Assembly: GCA_026400355.1 (NCBI GenBank)
Contig: JAPLPE010000037.1
Location: 85,632-149,631 of the forward strand
Length of the DNA stretch: 64,000 nt
Source: Rhodobacterales bacterium
GTDB taxonomy: Bacteria > Pseudomonadota > Alphaproteobacteria > Rhodobacterales > Rhodobacteraceae
Reading direction: 5' to 3'
Below, in pieces: positions 8,825 through 25,505 of the stretch. A program made the translations under genes and the position numbers. Under the pieces are notes generated by a model. The model was not told the DNA's origin. It was given only the letters and a program-made list of their open reading frames with translations, and searched no databases. Every line of letters begins with the position of its first letter. Within the stretch, counting starts at the first letter, position 1.

Positions 8825-11306
8825 ACTTCCATCCCTCGCCCTGTCACTTGCCCTGCTCGTCTCTGCAACAGCCGCACAGGCCGACCGTGACGTGCGCGCC
8901 TTCTTCTTTGGCAACAGCCTGATCCATCACCTGACCGACACGGACGAAACCACCGTCCCCTACTGGCTGGCCAAACTCGCCGACGCAGGCGAACAGGGCT
9001 TTGCCTCCGACGGGACCTGGGGCTTTCTCGACGAATGGGCGGTCAACCTCCCGCCGCATCCCGAATGGAAGATCGAAGGCGTCACCCCGGTCTGGGATAC
9101 CGAATCCTTTGCTTTCCGCCGCGCCGGGTTCAACACGATCATCCTGAACCCCGCCAACTTCATCCACTACGATCCGCCCGACAACGAACTGCGCGGCCCC
9201 AGCGCGGTTGAGCTGACCAAACGCATCTTTGACTGGGCCTCGAACCAGTCCGAAGGGATGCAGTTCTACCTCTACGAAGGCTGGTCGAACATGGAGGATA
9301 TCGCTGACTATCCCCCCGGCAGGCGCGGCTTGGCCCGCTACTTCGCATTCAACATGGGCGAATATCACGACTGGAACGTCGAATACCTCGACGCCGTCGA
9401 ACGTGAACTCCCCGATCTGCCGATCCGCCCGATCCCCGTAGCCTCGGTCCTCGCCCGCGTCCTGACCGAAACCAGCCTCTCCGATATCCCGGTCGAGGAA
9501 ATCTATTCCGACATCTCCCCCCACGGGACGGCCACCAAATACCTGCTGGCCGCGATGGTCACCTATAGCGTCCTCTACAACGCGCCCGCCCCAGCCATCG
9601 ACCTGCCCGACACGATCCACCCGATCCTGCGCGACAATTACGCGCTGGCCTCGGCTGCCATCTGGGCCGGACTGAACGGCAGCGCCATGCCACAGGACGC
9701 AGCCACCCTCCGCCCCGCCGGGGCACTGGCCGATCCCTGGCTCGGCATGGGCCTGAGCGGCATCGCCGACTATGCAACCCAACAGCCCTTCATCGACGTG
9801 ATGAAGACCGCCCGCCCCTGGGTCGGCCACACCACCGACCAGTGGGGCGCGTGGGATGCCGTCCGCCTCGCTGACGAAGGCTACCTTGACGAAAACGGCT
9901 GGCTCCGCGCCATCCCACCCGAACTCGATCGGGTCGAGGCGCTGTTCCTCAACGAACAGCCCGCCGCCTTCCACTCACTTGCGGGGCGCTACAGGGTGAC
10001 GTGGGAAGGGCAGGGGACCGTTTACGTCGGCGGCCTTGCCCGCGACGCCACCAGCGCACCCAACGAAATCTGGTTCAGCTACACCCCCGGCCCTGGTGTC
10101 GTCTGGGTCGGGATCAGCGCGACCGATCCTGCCGACCCCGTCCGCAACATCAAGGTCATCCGCGAAGACCTGATCCCCCTCTACGACGAAGGCCAGCGCT
10201 TCAACCACGACTGGCTCCGCGTGGTGGGTGACATGCGCGCTGTCCGCTTCATGGACTGGATGACCACCAACGGCTCGCCACAGGTCACATGGGCCGACCG
10301 CCCGCAGCCCGATGACTACAGCTACGGCTGGCGCGGTGTCCCGGTCGAGGTGATGGTGGACCTTGCAAACACCATCGGCGCCGACCCGTGGTTCACACTC
10401 CCCCACATGGCCGATGACGCCTACGTCACCGCCTTCGCCACCTATGTCCGCGACAACCTCGACCCCCGGCTCAAGGTCTATGCCGAATGGTCGAACGAAG
10501 TCTGGAACTTCATCTTCCCGCAAACCCATTGGACGCAGCAGCAGGCCATCTCGCGATGGGGCGATGTCGCGGCCGATAACGGAGGCTGGATGCAATTCGC
10601 GGGCTTCCGCGCAGCACAGGTCGCCGATATCTGGTCAACCGTCTTTGCCGATCAGGCCGACGTCCGCCTTGTCCGCGTCATCGCGACCCAGACCGGCTGG
10701 AAGGGTCTCGAAGACCCCCTCCTCAACGCCCCCCTCGCTCAGGCCGAAGGCCTGCCCGCCCCGTTCGAGTCGTTCGACGCCTACGCCGTCACCGGCTATT
10801 TCGGCTACGATCTCGGCTCCGAAGAAATGGCCGACAGACTCCGCGACTGGATTGCCGAAGGCGACGCCACCGAAAGGGTCACCGACGCCCTTCGCGACGG
10901 CTCATTCGATGATCTGGTACACGACCTCTTCCCCTATCACGCCGACGTCGCCGCCGATCACAACCTGCAACTTGTCATGTACGAAGGCGGCACCCACCTG
11001 ACCGGCATCGGCCCCGTCGTGGACGACGCCGCCATCACCGCCTTCCTGACCGACTACAACTACAGCAAGGATATGGCCGCCCTCTATGACGATCTCTTCG
11101 CCGGCTGGCAGGAGGCGGGCGGCACCCTTTTCATGGGCTTTGTTGATGTCGCCCCGGCCTCGAAATGGGGCAGCTGGGGCGCACTGCGCCACCTGGACGA
11201 CATGAACCCCCGCTGGTCGAGCATCGCCCGTCACAATGCCGATACCCCCGTCACATGGGAAACCCGCATCCCCGGCACATTTGCCGGAACGATCGTGCAG
11301 CAATGA
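8814..11306 (+). CDS. Secreted SGNH-hydrolase / glycoside-hydrolase-like fusion, EPS-associated
   Basis: The 830-residue protein begins with a signal peptide (about 23 residues, ending ATAAQA). The N-terminal domain resembles SGNH/GDSL esterases: FFFGNSLIHH places a candidate nucleophile at S35, and YSDISPHG gives D233 and H237 as the likely acid and base. The C-terminal half resembles a TIM-barrel glycoside hydrolase of clan A type. LKVYAEWSNEVWN offers E562 as the acid/base and LVMYEGGTHL offers E724 as the nucleophile. Roles that fit are deacetylation and cleavage of the polysaccharide during export. The ATG at 8814 is chosen for its signal peptide; the frame stays open 65 codons upstream. 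It overlaps the next gene by four bases (ATGA). Confidence 0.75.
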   Translation: MRIELPSLALSLALLVSATAAQADRDVRAFFFGNSLIHHLTDTDETTVPYWLAKLADAGEQGFASDGTWGFLDEWAVNLPPHPEWKIEGVTPVWDTESFAFRRAGFNTIILNPANFIHYDPPDNELRGPSAVELTKRIFDWASNQSEGMQFYLYEGWSNMEDIADYPPGRRGLARYFAFNMGEYHDWNVEYLDAVERELPDLPIRPIPVASVLARVLTETSLSDIPVEEIYSDISPHGTATKYLLAAMVTYSVLYNAPAPAIDLPDTIHPILRDNYALASAAIWAGLNGSAMPQDAATLRPAGALADPWLGMGLSGIADYATQQPFIDVMKTARPWVGHTTDQWGAWDAVRLADEGYLDENGWLRAIPPELDRVEALFLNEQPAAFHSLAGRYRVTWEGQGTVYVGGLARDATSAPNEIWFSYTPGPGVVWVGISATDPADPVRNIKVIREDLIPLYDEGQRFNHDWLRVVGDMRAVRFMDWMTTNGSPQVTWADRPQPDDYSYGWRGVPVEVMVDLANTIGADPWFTLPHMADDAYVTAFATYVRDNLDPRLKVYAEWSNEVWNFIFPQTHWTQQQAISRWGDVAADNGGWMQFAGFRAAQVADIWSTVFADQADVRLVRVIATQTGWKGLEDPLLNAPLAQAEGLPAPFESFDAYAVTGYFGYDLGSEEMADRLRDWIAEGDATERVTDALRDGSFDDLVHDLFPYHADVAADHNLQLVMYEGGTHLTGIGPVVDDAAITAFLTDYNYSKDMAALYDDLFAGWQEAGGTLFMGFVDVAPASKWGSWGALRHLDDMNPRWSSIARHNADTPVTWETRIPGTFAGTIVQQ

Positions 11307-12175
11307 CCCAGCCACACGGGAACAGCGGGCCGCCCCTGCGGGACGACATGATGACCATCATCATCCCGGCCAGCAACGAAGAACGCCTCATCGGCCCCAA
11401 CCTCGCCGCGCTGCTCGCCTCGGAACCGACCAAACGCGCGATCGAGGTGATCGTGGTGGCCAACGGCTGCCGCGACGCTACCGTCGCCGCCGCTTCTGCC
11501 CATATCCCCGAAGCCAAGGCCCGCGGCTGGACCCTCACCGTCATCAACCTGCCCCAAGGCGGCAAGCTCAACGCCCTGAATCACGGCGACGCCGCCGCCC
11601 ATGGCGCCCACCGCGCCTATCTTGATGCCGACGTTACCGTCAGCCCCCCGCTGCTGGCGCAGCTCTGCCACGCCCTCGGCCGCCCCGACGCCGCCTATGC
11701 AAGCGGCCGTCTCAACATCACCGCCCCCCAATGCGGCGTCAGCCGCGCCTATGCCCGACTCTGGTCCCGCGTGCCCTTCATGGCCAACGGCGTGCCAGGC
11801 TGCGGTCTCTTTGCCGTCAACAGCGCCGGCCGCGCCCGCTGGGATACCTTCCCCGCCATCATCGCCGACGATACCTTTGTGCGCCTCCACTTTGCGCCCA
11901 ACGAACGCTACAGCGTCCCTGCCTCATACGACTGGCCCGTCGCCTCCGGCTTCAAGGCGCTCGTCCGCGTCCGACGTCGTCAGGACCGCGGCGTCTCCGA
12001 GATCAACGAAAGATACCCCGCCCTCCTCGCCAACGAAGACAAGCTTCCGCTTGGCCTTTCCGGCAAGCTTCGCCTCGCAGCCACAGACCCCACTGGGTTC
12101 GCAGTCTATACGGCAGTCGCCCTTGCCGTCCGGGCCACCCCAGCGACAACGCCCGATTGGAGCCGCAGCAGATGA
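11303..12175 (+). CDS. Family 2 glycosyltransferase
   Basis: A GT-A fold transferase of 290 residues. It has the N-terminal MMTIIIPASNEERLIGPNL nucleotide-binding strand-helix, VIVVANGCRDAT, a GKLNALNHGD segment, and the metal-binding DXD-like AYLDADV. A PAIIADDTFVRLHF segment fits the catalytic base region. It is expected to add a sugar to the lipid-linked EPS repeat unit on the cytoplasmic face. Both ends overlap neighbours by ATGA, so it is translationally coupled to the hydrolase before and the flippase after. Confidence 0.88.
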   Translation: MTQPHGNSGPPLRDDMMTIIIPASNEERLIGPNLAALLASEPTKRAIEVIVVANGCRDATVAAASAHIPEAKARGWTLTVINLPQGGKLNALNHGDAAAHGAHRAYLDADVTVSPPLLAQLCHALGRPDAAYASGRLNITAPQCGVSRAYARLWSRVPFMANGVPGCGLFAVNSAGRARWDTFPAIIADDTFVRLHFAPNERYSVPASYDWPVASGFKALVRVRRRQDRGVSEINERYPALLANEDKLPLGLSGKLRLAATDPTGFAVYTAVALAVRATPATTPDWSRSR

Positions 12176-13542
12176 CCGCCGTCCTGACCCGCCTGACCAA
12201 AGGCCGCAGCCTGACCGAACGCGCCGCGCGCGTCACGCTCATCACACTGGGCGGCTACATCATGGGCCAGGTCGTTCGCCTCGCCTCCAACCTCATCCTC
12301 ACCCGCCTCCTCTACCCCGAAGCGTTCGGGACCATGGGCATCGTCCTCATGGTAATGATCGGCCTGCAGATGTTCTCGGACGTGGGCCTCAACGCCTCGA
12401 TCATGCAAAGCAAACGCGGCGATGATCCCGGCTTCCTCGATACAGCTTGGACGATCCAGGCCATGCGCGGCGGCATCCTCTGGCTGACCGCCACGCTCCT
12501 CGCCTACCCGTTGGCCCTGTTCTACAATGAACCGATGCTGGCCTGGTACATGCCGGTCGCGGCTTTGGCCCTTGTCGTGACCGGCTTCAACCCGACGCGG
12601 ATCCAGCAGGCCCACCGCCACCTCGAGGCATGGCGCATCACCGTGGCCGACCTTGCCACGCAGGTCATCGGCATCGTCATCGGCGTCGTGCTGGCCCTGC
12701 TGCTCAACTCGGTCTGGGCACTTGTCGTCGCTGGCCCCTTATCGGCCGTTGCAGGCCTCATCATCTACAACATGTCCCTGCCGGGCCATAAGAACAGCCT
12801 CCACTGGGACAAGTCCTCGGTCACCGAACTCGTCCATTTCGGCCGCTGGATTCTCATCTCCACCATCGCAGGCTTCGTCACTCTGCAGGCCGACAAGATC
12901 ATCCTTGCCAAGCTTATCCCCCTTGAGGTCTTCGGTCTCTACAACATCGCCTTCTTCCTCGCCTCTTTTCCCTTCCTGATGGGCCACATGGTGATCGGCC
13001 GCGTCCTGATCCCCGTCTACCGCCAAAGCCCCCCGCTCGCCTCGCCTCAAAACTACGCCCGCCTGCGCCAGATGCGCTTTGCCATGACCGGTGCACTGAC
13101 GGTGATGGTCGCCATGCTGGCCTTCGGCGGCGTGTGGCTGATCGACCTGATGTATGACCCCCGCTATGCCAGCGCGGGCGGCATCGTCGTTCTCATCGCC
13201 ATCTCGCTCATGCCCAACCTCATCATCATGGCCTGCGATCAGGCGGCACTTGCCAACGGCGATTCCAAACGCTTCTTTGTCCTCACCGCCGCCCGCGCCG
13301 CGCTTGTCGTGATCCTCATGCTCGCGGGACTGTGGTATTTCGGCCTGATCGGTGCCATTCTTGGCCAAGGGCTCGCCAACCTCGTCGTCTATCCCGTGCT
13401 GGTCTGGCTTGTCCGCCCGTATGGCGCCTGGGACCCGCTCCACGACGCGTTCTATCTGGGTATCGGTGCGGTGATCTTTGTTTTCGGCTGGTGGCTCAAT
13501 GCCGACGCAATCGCCGCATTGGCGTCTATCGGGCTGATGTAA
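12172..13542 (+). CDS. Polysaccharide flippase (Wzx/MOP superfamily)
   Basis: A 456-residue protein with about 12 to 14 hydrophobic segments and the MOP-superfamily N terminus (RAARVTLITLGGYIMGQVVRLASNLILTRLLYPEAFG). The segment FGRWILISTIAGFVTLQADKIILAKLIPLEVFGLYNIAFFLAS is the second family repeat. It would move lipid-linked repeat units across the inner membrane for a Wzx/Wzy-type EPS. ATG 12172 overlaps the upstream stop as ATGA. About 50 bases separate it from the PKS gene. Confidence 0.9.
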   Translation: MTAVLTRLTKGRSLTERAARVTLITLGGYIMGQVVRLASNLILTRLLYPEAFGTMGIVLMVMIGLQMFSDVGLNASIMQSKRGDDPGFLDTAWTIQAMRGGILWLTATLLAYPLALFYNEPMLAWYMPVAALALVVTGFNPTRIQQAHRHLEAWRITVADLATQVIGIVIGVVLALLLNSVWALVVAGPLSAVAGLIIYNMSLPGHKNSLHWDKSSVTELVHFGRWILISTIAGFVTLQADKIILAKLIPLEVFGLYNIAFFLASFPFLMGHMVIGRVLIPVYRQSPPLASPQNYARLRQMRFAMTGALTVMVAMLAFGGVWLIDLMYDPRYASAGGIVVLIAISLMPNLIIMACDQAALANGDSKRFFVLTAARAALVVILMLAGLWYFGLIGAILGQGLANLVVYPVLVWLVRPYGAWDPLHDAFYLGIGAVIFVFGWWLNADAIAALASIGLM

Positions 13543-13591
13543 TGCGGTCATTCTGTGAATCGCGCCTCAATTTCTCCGCAATGCCCGGGCA

Positions 13592-19980
<6,389 letters not shown>

Positions 19981-19984
<4 letters not shown>

Positions 19985-20970
19985 CTGCCTCGGTCCTCGC
20001 CATCATTCTGAACTGGCGCACCCCGGCCCTGACGATCGAGTCAGCCGGGTCTGCCCTGCGCGAGATGGAGGGGATCACCGGCGAAATCACAATCGTTGAC
20101 AATGACTCGGGCGACGGTTCCTTCGAAGCGATGACCAGGGCCGTCACCGACAAGGGCTGGTCCCGCGTCCGCGTTCTCCGGTCTGACAGAAACGGTGGCT
20201 TCGGCGCGGGCAACAACTTCGGCATCCGCGCCGGCCTCTCCGACGGCACGCGCCCCGATTACATCTACATCCTGAACTCTGACGCCTTCCCCGATCCCGG
20301 CGCCATCCGCGCCCTGCTCGACCATCTGGAAACCCACCCGGTTGCCGGCTTTGCCGGCAGCTACATCCACGGCCCCGACGGCGACACCCACAACACCACC
20401 TTCCGCTTCCCCTCCATCCTCTCCGAATTCGAAGGTTCCATCCGCTTCGGCCCCGTCACTCGCCTGTTGAAGAACCACCGCGTCCCGATGACGCCGCCCA
20501 CAGTCACAACCCGGGTCGACTGGCTCGCCGGATGCTCCTTGATGATCCGCCAGTCCGCGCTGGACCGGATCGGTCTCTTTGACGAAACCTTCTTCCTCTA
20601 CTTCGAGGAAACCGACCTCTGCCTGCGCGCCGCCCGCGCCGGGATCGCCACCGATTTTGTCCCCGAAAGCAGCGTGAACCACATCGGCGGCGAAACCACC
20701 GGCAGCAAACGCTGGACCAAGGTGCCCACCTACTGGTTCGACTCTCGCCTCCACTACTTCACCAAGAACCACGGCCGCACCTATGCCACCCTCGCCACGC
20801 TCTCGCACCTCAAGGGCGGCTCGCTGCACTGGCTCCGTTGCAAGCTGACCGGCGCCCGCCGCGCCGAACCGCCCCATTTCCTGCGCACCATGGCCTCGCA
20901 CGCCTGGACTCAACTGATCCGCCCGCAGCGCTTTCCGGCCGCAGCACCCCAACCGACAAAGGCCGCCTGA
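19981..20970 (+). CDS. Family 2 glycosyltransferase (rhamnosyltransferase-like) between PKS and NRPS
   Basis: A 329-residue GT-A enzyme: NWRTPALTIE start, ITIVDNDSGDGS, RNGGFGAGNNFGIR, the metal-binding YILNSDAFPDPGA, and FDETFFLYFEETDLCLRAARAG with the likely catalytic acids. This set is typical of GT2 transferases annotated as rhamnosyltransferases (WbbL type). It overlaps the PKS by four bases and the NRPS by one base (TGATG), so it is expressed with the assembly line. Candidate acceptors are the EPS repeat unit or the PKS/NRPS product; the sequence cannot decide. Confidence 0.88.
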
Positions 20971-23900
20971 TGCCCGCCTTCACCTCCCTCCTCATCGGTC
21001 ACGAATCCCTCGCCATCCAGTGCGGTCAGATGCTCCTTGACGCGGGCCACCCTGTCCGGGCCGTTGTCACCCGCCACCCCGACGTTCACCGCTGGGCCGA
21101 AAAGCATGGCCTGATGACCGTTGCCCCCGGCGCCGGCCTTGCCCGACGCCTGAACGGCCTCTCCTTCGACTGGCTCTTCAGCATCGCCAACCTCGACATC
21201 ATCCCCGCAGATGTCCTGTCGATGGCCGGGCGCGGCGCGATCAACTTCCACGATGGCCCTCTGCCGCGCTACGCGGGCCTCAATGCCCCCGTCTGGGCGA
21301 TCCTGAACAACGAACCCCGCCACGGCATCACGTGGCACCTCATCGCGGGCGGCGTGGACGAAGGTGACATCCTCGAACAACGCCTGTTCGACATTGCACC
21401 CAACGAAACCGCCCTCACGCTCAACACCAAATGCTACGCCGCCGCGATCGACAGCTTCCCGGCCGTAATCGGCCAACTCACCAAGGGCATCCTCGACCGC
21501 ACCCAACAGGACCTCTCCCTTCGCAGCTACTACCCCCGCGCCGCCCGCCCGGCCCATGGTGGCGTCATCGACATCGCCGCCAAGGCGACCGAAATCGCCA
21601 CGCTCGTCCGCGCCCTCGACCACGGTGATTACCGCAACCCTCTCACCTGCGCCAAACTCCTCCTTGGCGCCCACACCCTCGCCGCGGGCCAGGCCGAGGT
21701 CGCCTATGGTTCCGCCACCGCCGGCACGGTCCTTTCGGTCCTCCCCGACTCTATCACCATCGCCACCGCCGAAGGCGCAATCCGCCTCTCCGCCCTGCGC
21801 CACATGACCGGGACCAGCGCCTCCCCCATCGGCCTCGCTCTTGTTGGCGACATTCTCCCCTCGCCGCCCGCCGGCCTGACCGAGGCTCTGAAGGCGACTG
21901 TCAACGACGAACCACACTGGCGCGCTCATCTGGAAACGCTCCAGCCCGCCACACTCCCCAATCTCGGCGGCCCGCTCGGCACCGCGCCCCTGTCGCAAAC
22001 CATCGCGCTCCCCGCAGACGTCACCCCCGACGATGCGCTCACCGCGATGGCCCGCCTGACCGCCCTCATGGCGGAAACCGGGACCGCCGACATCTCCTTC
22101 GCTCGGCCCACACCGCACCCCGGCATCGTCAGCCCCTGCGTCCCCGTGCGCTACTCAACACCTGAAGCGTTCCGCGCCTCCCTGTCCGAAGCCCGCTCCC
22201 GCACCCCGTTCGCCACGGATCTGCCGCTCCGCCTCGGCACCAAGGCCCCCGCTGGCGCGGAAATCGGCCTGTCCGACGATCCCGCCACCGGCCTGATTCA
22301 TGGCGCCATCCTCACCCTGTCGGCCCACGGCCAGACGGCCACCCTCCACGCCGATCCCGCTCGGATCTCGCCCGCTGCCTTCGCCCTGATCGCCGCTCGC
22401 CTGACCGCGCTGATCCTCGACCCCGCCGCGCCCACAGCCTTCCCGGCCTCAGAACGCGACCTTGTCCTGAACGGCTGGAACGCCACCGGTGCAGATTATG
22501 ACCGCACCACCACCATCCCCCGCCGGATCGAGGCGCAGGCCGCAAAGACACCGCGCACCGAAGCAATCGTCTTCGAAGGCCGGGCCGTGACCTATGACGC
22601 CATGAACCGTCAGGCTAACCGCGTGGCCCACCGCCTTATCGCCCTTGGCGTCAAACCCGGAACGCTCGTGGGCCTCCACCTCCGCCGTTCCATTGACCTG
22701 CTCATCGGCGCGCTTGCCATCCACAAGGCCGGTGCCGCCTACGTGCCCCTCGACCCCGGCTATCCCGCCGACCGCATCGCGCTCTATGTCGAAGACTCGG
22801 GCGCCCCCGTCATCATCACCCATTCCGGCCTCGTCGAAACGCTTCCCGCCCACGCCGCGCAGGTGCTGGTCATCGACACGGACGCCGACATCGATTCCGC
22901 CCCCGACACCAACCCCGACAGCAGCGCAACTGCCGAAGACCTCGCCTACCTGATCTACACCTCGGGCTCGACCGGCCGCCCCAAGGGCGTGATGATCGCC
23001 CACCGCAACGTCGTGAACTTCTTCACCGGCATGGACGCACGTATCCCCCACGACCCGCCCGGCGTCTGGATGGCTGTCACAAGCCTCTCCTTCGATATCT
23101 CCGTCCTCGAACTCTTCTGGACACTCTCGCACGGCTTCACCGTCGTCATCTCCTCAGACGACGACCGCCGCCTCGTCTCCTCGGGCCACATGGCCCTCAT
23201 CGATCGCGGGATGGAGTTCAGCCTCTTCTACTGGGGCAATGACGACGGCGTCGGCCGCGACAAGTACCGCCTCCTCCTCGAAGGGGCCAAATTCGCCGAT
23301 GCCAACGGCTTTGTCGCTGTTTGGACGCCCGAACGCCACTTCCACGCTTTCGGCGGCCCCTATCCCAACCCCTCCGTCACGGGTGCCGCTGTCGCTGCCG
23401 TGACCCGCAACCTCTCGGTTCGTGCCGGGTCCTGCGTCGCGCCCCTCCACCACACGGCCCGCATTGCCGAAGAATGGGCCGTCATCGACAACCTCACCAA
23501 TGGCCGCGCGGGCCTTGCCATCGCTTCAGGCTGGCAGCCCGACGATTTCGTCCTGCGCCCTGAAAACACTCCGCCCGCCAACAAACCGGCGATGTTTGAC
23601 GCCATCACCAAACTCCGCGCCCTCTGGTCCGGTATGCCCGTTGATTTCCCAACGGCCAACGGTGGCTCCTTTCCCGTCCTGACCCAACCCCGCCCCGTGT
23701 CGAAAACCCTGCCGATCTGGGTCACCACCGCCGGCAACCCCGACACGTGGAAAGAGGCGGGCAGCATCGGCGCCAACGTCCTCACCCACCTTCTCGGCCA
23801 GTCCATCGACGAAGTCGCGGGCAAGATCACGATCTACCACGACGCCCTGCGCGCCGCAGGCCACGACCCGGCGGACCACAAGGTCACGCTGATGCTGCAC

Positions 23901-25505
23901 ACCTTCATCGCCGAAACCCGCGACAAGGCCCGCGAAATCGCCCGCGAACCGATGAAGGACTACCTCCGCTCTGCCGCCGCCCTCATCAAGCAATACGCTT
24001 GGGCCTTCCCCGCCTTCAAGAAACCGTTGGGTGTGTCGAACCCGATGCAGCTTGACCTCGGCTCCCTTGAACCTGCCGAACTCGAAGGCATCCTCGATTT
24101 CGCATTTATGCGCTATTTTGATGATTCAGGCCTGTTTGGTACGATAAATGATGCTCTGGACCGGGTCGAGGAACTCAAACGCATCGGCGTCGATGAAATC
24201 GCCTGCCTGATTGACTACGGCATCCCCACCGCCCAGGTCCTCGAAGCCCTGAAACCCCTTGCCGAAGTCCGTCACCGCGCCAACATCGCTGAACAACTGC
24301 CCGCGGATGACTTCTCGCTCGCGGCCAAGATCGTGCGCCGTAAGGTCACCCACCTGCAATGCACGCCCTCGATGGCCCGCATGCTCGTCACCAATGACGA
24401 CAGCCGCACCGCCCTGTCCTGTGTCAGGCACCTGATGATCGGGGGCGAAGCACTTCCCGGAGCCCTCGTCGCCGACCTCAACAAGGCGACCCCGGCCACC
24501 ATCACCAATATGTACGGCCCAACCGAAACCACGATCTGGTCCACCACCCAGCCCGCCAGATCGACCGAAGGCGTCATCGGCATTGGCCGCCCCATCGCCA
24601 ACACTCAGGTCTATGTCCTGAACGACGCCCGCGAACCCGTCCCCGTGGGCCAACCCGGCGAACTCTACATCGGCGGGGATGGCGTCGCGCGCGGCTACTG
24701 GCAGCGCCCCGACTTGACCGCGGAACGCTTCCTTCCCGATCCGTTCCGTCTCGGTAACCGCATGTACCGCACCGGCGACCTGGTGCGCTGGGCTGCTGAC
24801 GGCACGCTCGATTTCCTCGGCCGCGCTGACCATCAGGTCAAACTGCGCGGCTACCGCATCGAACTTGGCGAAATCGAAGCCGCCATCGACACCTTCCGTA
24901 ACGTGACCCAATCCGTCGTCACGGCACGTGAAGACACCCCCGGCCTTGTCCAGCTTGTCGCCTACTTCACCGCAACCGGCCCCGTGGATGAAATCGCCCT
25001 CCGTGCCCGGCTTTCTGCGGCCATGCCCGAACACATGATCCCCGCCCGCTTTGTCCGGCTCGACAGCTTCCCGCTGACCCCGAACAAGAAGGTTGACCGC
25101 AAAGCTCTACCCGCCCCCGTCGAACGCATTCTTACCGCCGTTTACACCGCCACGGTCGAAGGTTCGGCTGGCACCATCGCCGCCATCTGGACCCGCATCC
25201 TTGGCGTGTCCCAGATCAGCCTCCGCGACAGCTTCTTCGATCTCGGCGGCCATTCGCTCCTCGCGGTGCAGGCCCACCGCGAAATCCGCGACAAGCTCGC
25301 GGTCCCGCAACTCGGCATCACCGACATCTTCCGCTTTCCGACCCTCGGCGCTCTCGCCGCCCGGGTGGACGAGTTGCGCACACCCGAACCCGCAACGCCC
25401 GAACCCGCATCGCCCGGGCCGCACGACGATGACCGCGCCTCGGCCCGCAATGATGCCATTTCGCGCCGCCGCGAAATGCGCGCCCGCCGCGCAGGGCAGG
25501 GGTGA
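20970..25505 (+). CDS. NRPS loading module: formyltransferase - A domain with embedded luciferase-like monooxygenase - carrier
   Basis: A 1511-residue protein. Residues 1-~300 are a methionyl-tRNA-formyltransferase-like domain with the catalytic triad N92, H94 and D130 in the spacing of Fmt. Residues ~300-540 are a weakly conserved linker resembling part of a condensation domain, with no HHxxxDG motif. The adenylation domain starts near 560 (YLIYTSGSTGRPKG at ~660). It is interrupted after motif A4 (residues ~748-1105) by a luciferase-like FMN monooxygenase domain of the MupA/Atu3671 type (MEFSLFYWGND, VAVWTPERHFHAFGG, GRAGLAIASGWQPDDF). It then resumes with NMYGPTETTIWST near 1181. The carrier protein has S1429 in DLGGHSL. 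No thioesterase is present, so it should hand an N-formyl-aminoacyl unit to the PKS. The start was chosen by its coupling to the upstream stop. Confidence 0.92.
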   Translation: MPAFTSLLIGHESLAIQCGQMLLDAGHPVRAVVTRHPDVHRWAEKHGLMTVAPGAGLARRLNGLSFDWLFSIANLDIIPADVLSMAGRGAINFHDGPLPRYAGLNAPVWAILNNEPRHGITWHLIAGGVDEGDILEQRLFDIAPNETALTLNTKCYAAAIDSFPAVIGQLTKGILDRTQQDLSLRSYYPRAARPAHGGVIDIAAKATEIATLVRALDHGDYRNPLTCAKLLLGAHTLAAGQAEVAYGSATAGTVLSVLPDSITIATAEGAIRLSALRHMTGTSASPIGLALVGDILPSPPAGLTEALKATVNDEPHWRAHLETLQPATLPNLGGPLGTAPLSQTIALPADVTPDDALTAMARLTALMAETGTADISFARPTPHPGIVSPCVPVRYSTPEAFRASLSEARSRTPFATDLPLRLGTKAPAGAEIGLSDDPATGLIHGAILTLSAHGQTATLHADPARISPAAFALIAARLTALILDPAAPTAFPASERDLVLNGWNATGADYDRTTTIPRRIEAQAAKTPRTEAIVFEGRAVTYDAMNRQANRVAHRLIALGVKPGTLVGLHLRRSIDLLIGALAIHKAGAAYVPLDPGYPADRIALYVEDSGAPVIITHSGLVETLPAHAAQVLVIDTDADIDSAPDTNPDSSATAEDLAYLIYTSGSTGRPKGVMIAHRNVVNFFTGMDARIPHDPPGVWMAVTSLSFDISVLELFWTLSHGFTVVISSDDDRRLVSSGHMALIDRGMEFSLFYWGNDDGVGRDKYRLLLEGAKFADANGFVAVWTPERHFHAFGGPYPNPSVTGAAVAAVTRNLSVRAGSCVAPLHHTARIAEEWAVIDNLTNGRAGLAIASGWQPDDFVLRPENTPPANKPAMFDAITKLRALWSGMPVDFPTANGGSFPVLTQPRPVSKTLPIWVTTAGNPDTWKEAGSIGANVLTHLLGQSIDEVAGKITIYHDALRAAGHDPADHKVTLMLHTFIAETRDKAREIAREPMKDYLRSAAALIKQYAWAFPAFKKPLGVSNPMQLDLGSLEPAELEGILDFAFMRYFDDSGLFGTINDALDRVEELKRIGVDEIACLIDYGIPTAQVLEALKPLAEVRHRANIAEQLPADDFSLAAKIVRRKVTHLQCTPSMARMLVTNDDSRTALSCVRHLMIGGEALPGALVADLNKATPATITNMYGPTETTIWSTTQPARSTEGVIGIGRPIANTQVYVLNDAREPVPVGQPGELYIGGDGVARGYWQRPDLTAERFLPDPFRLGNRMYRTGDLVRWAADGTLDFLGRADHQVKLRGYRIELGEIEAAIDTFRNVTQSVVTAREDTPGLVQLVAYFTATGPVDEIALRARLSAAMPEHMIPARFVRLDSFPLTPNKKVDRKALPAPVERILTAVYTATVEGSAGTIAAIWTRILGVSQISLRDSFFDLGGHSLLAVQAHREIRDKLAVPQLGITDIFRFPTLGALAARVDELRTPEPATPEPASPGPHDDDRASARNDAISRRREMRARRAGQG

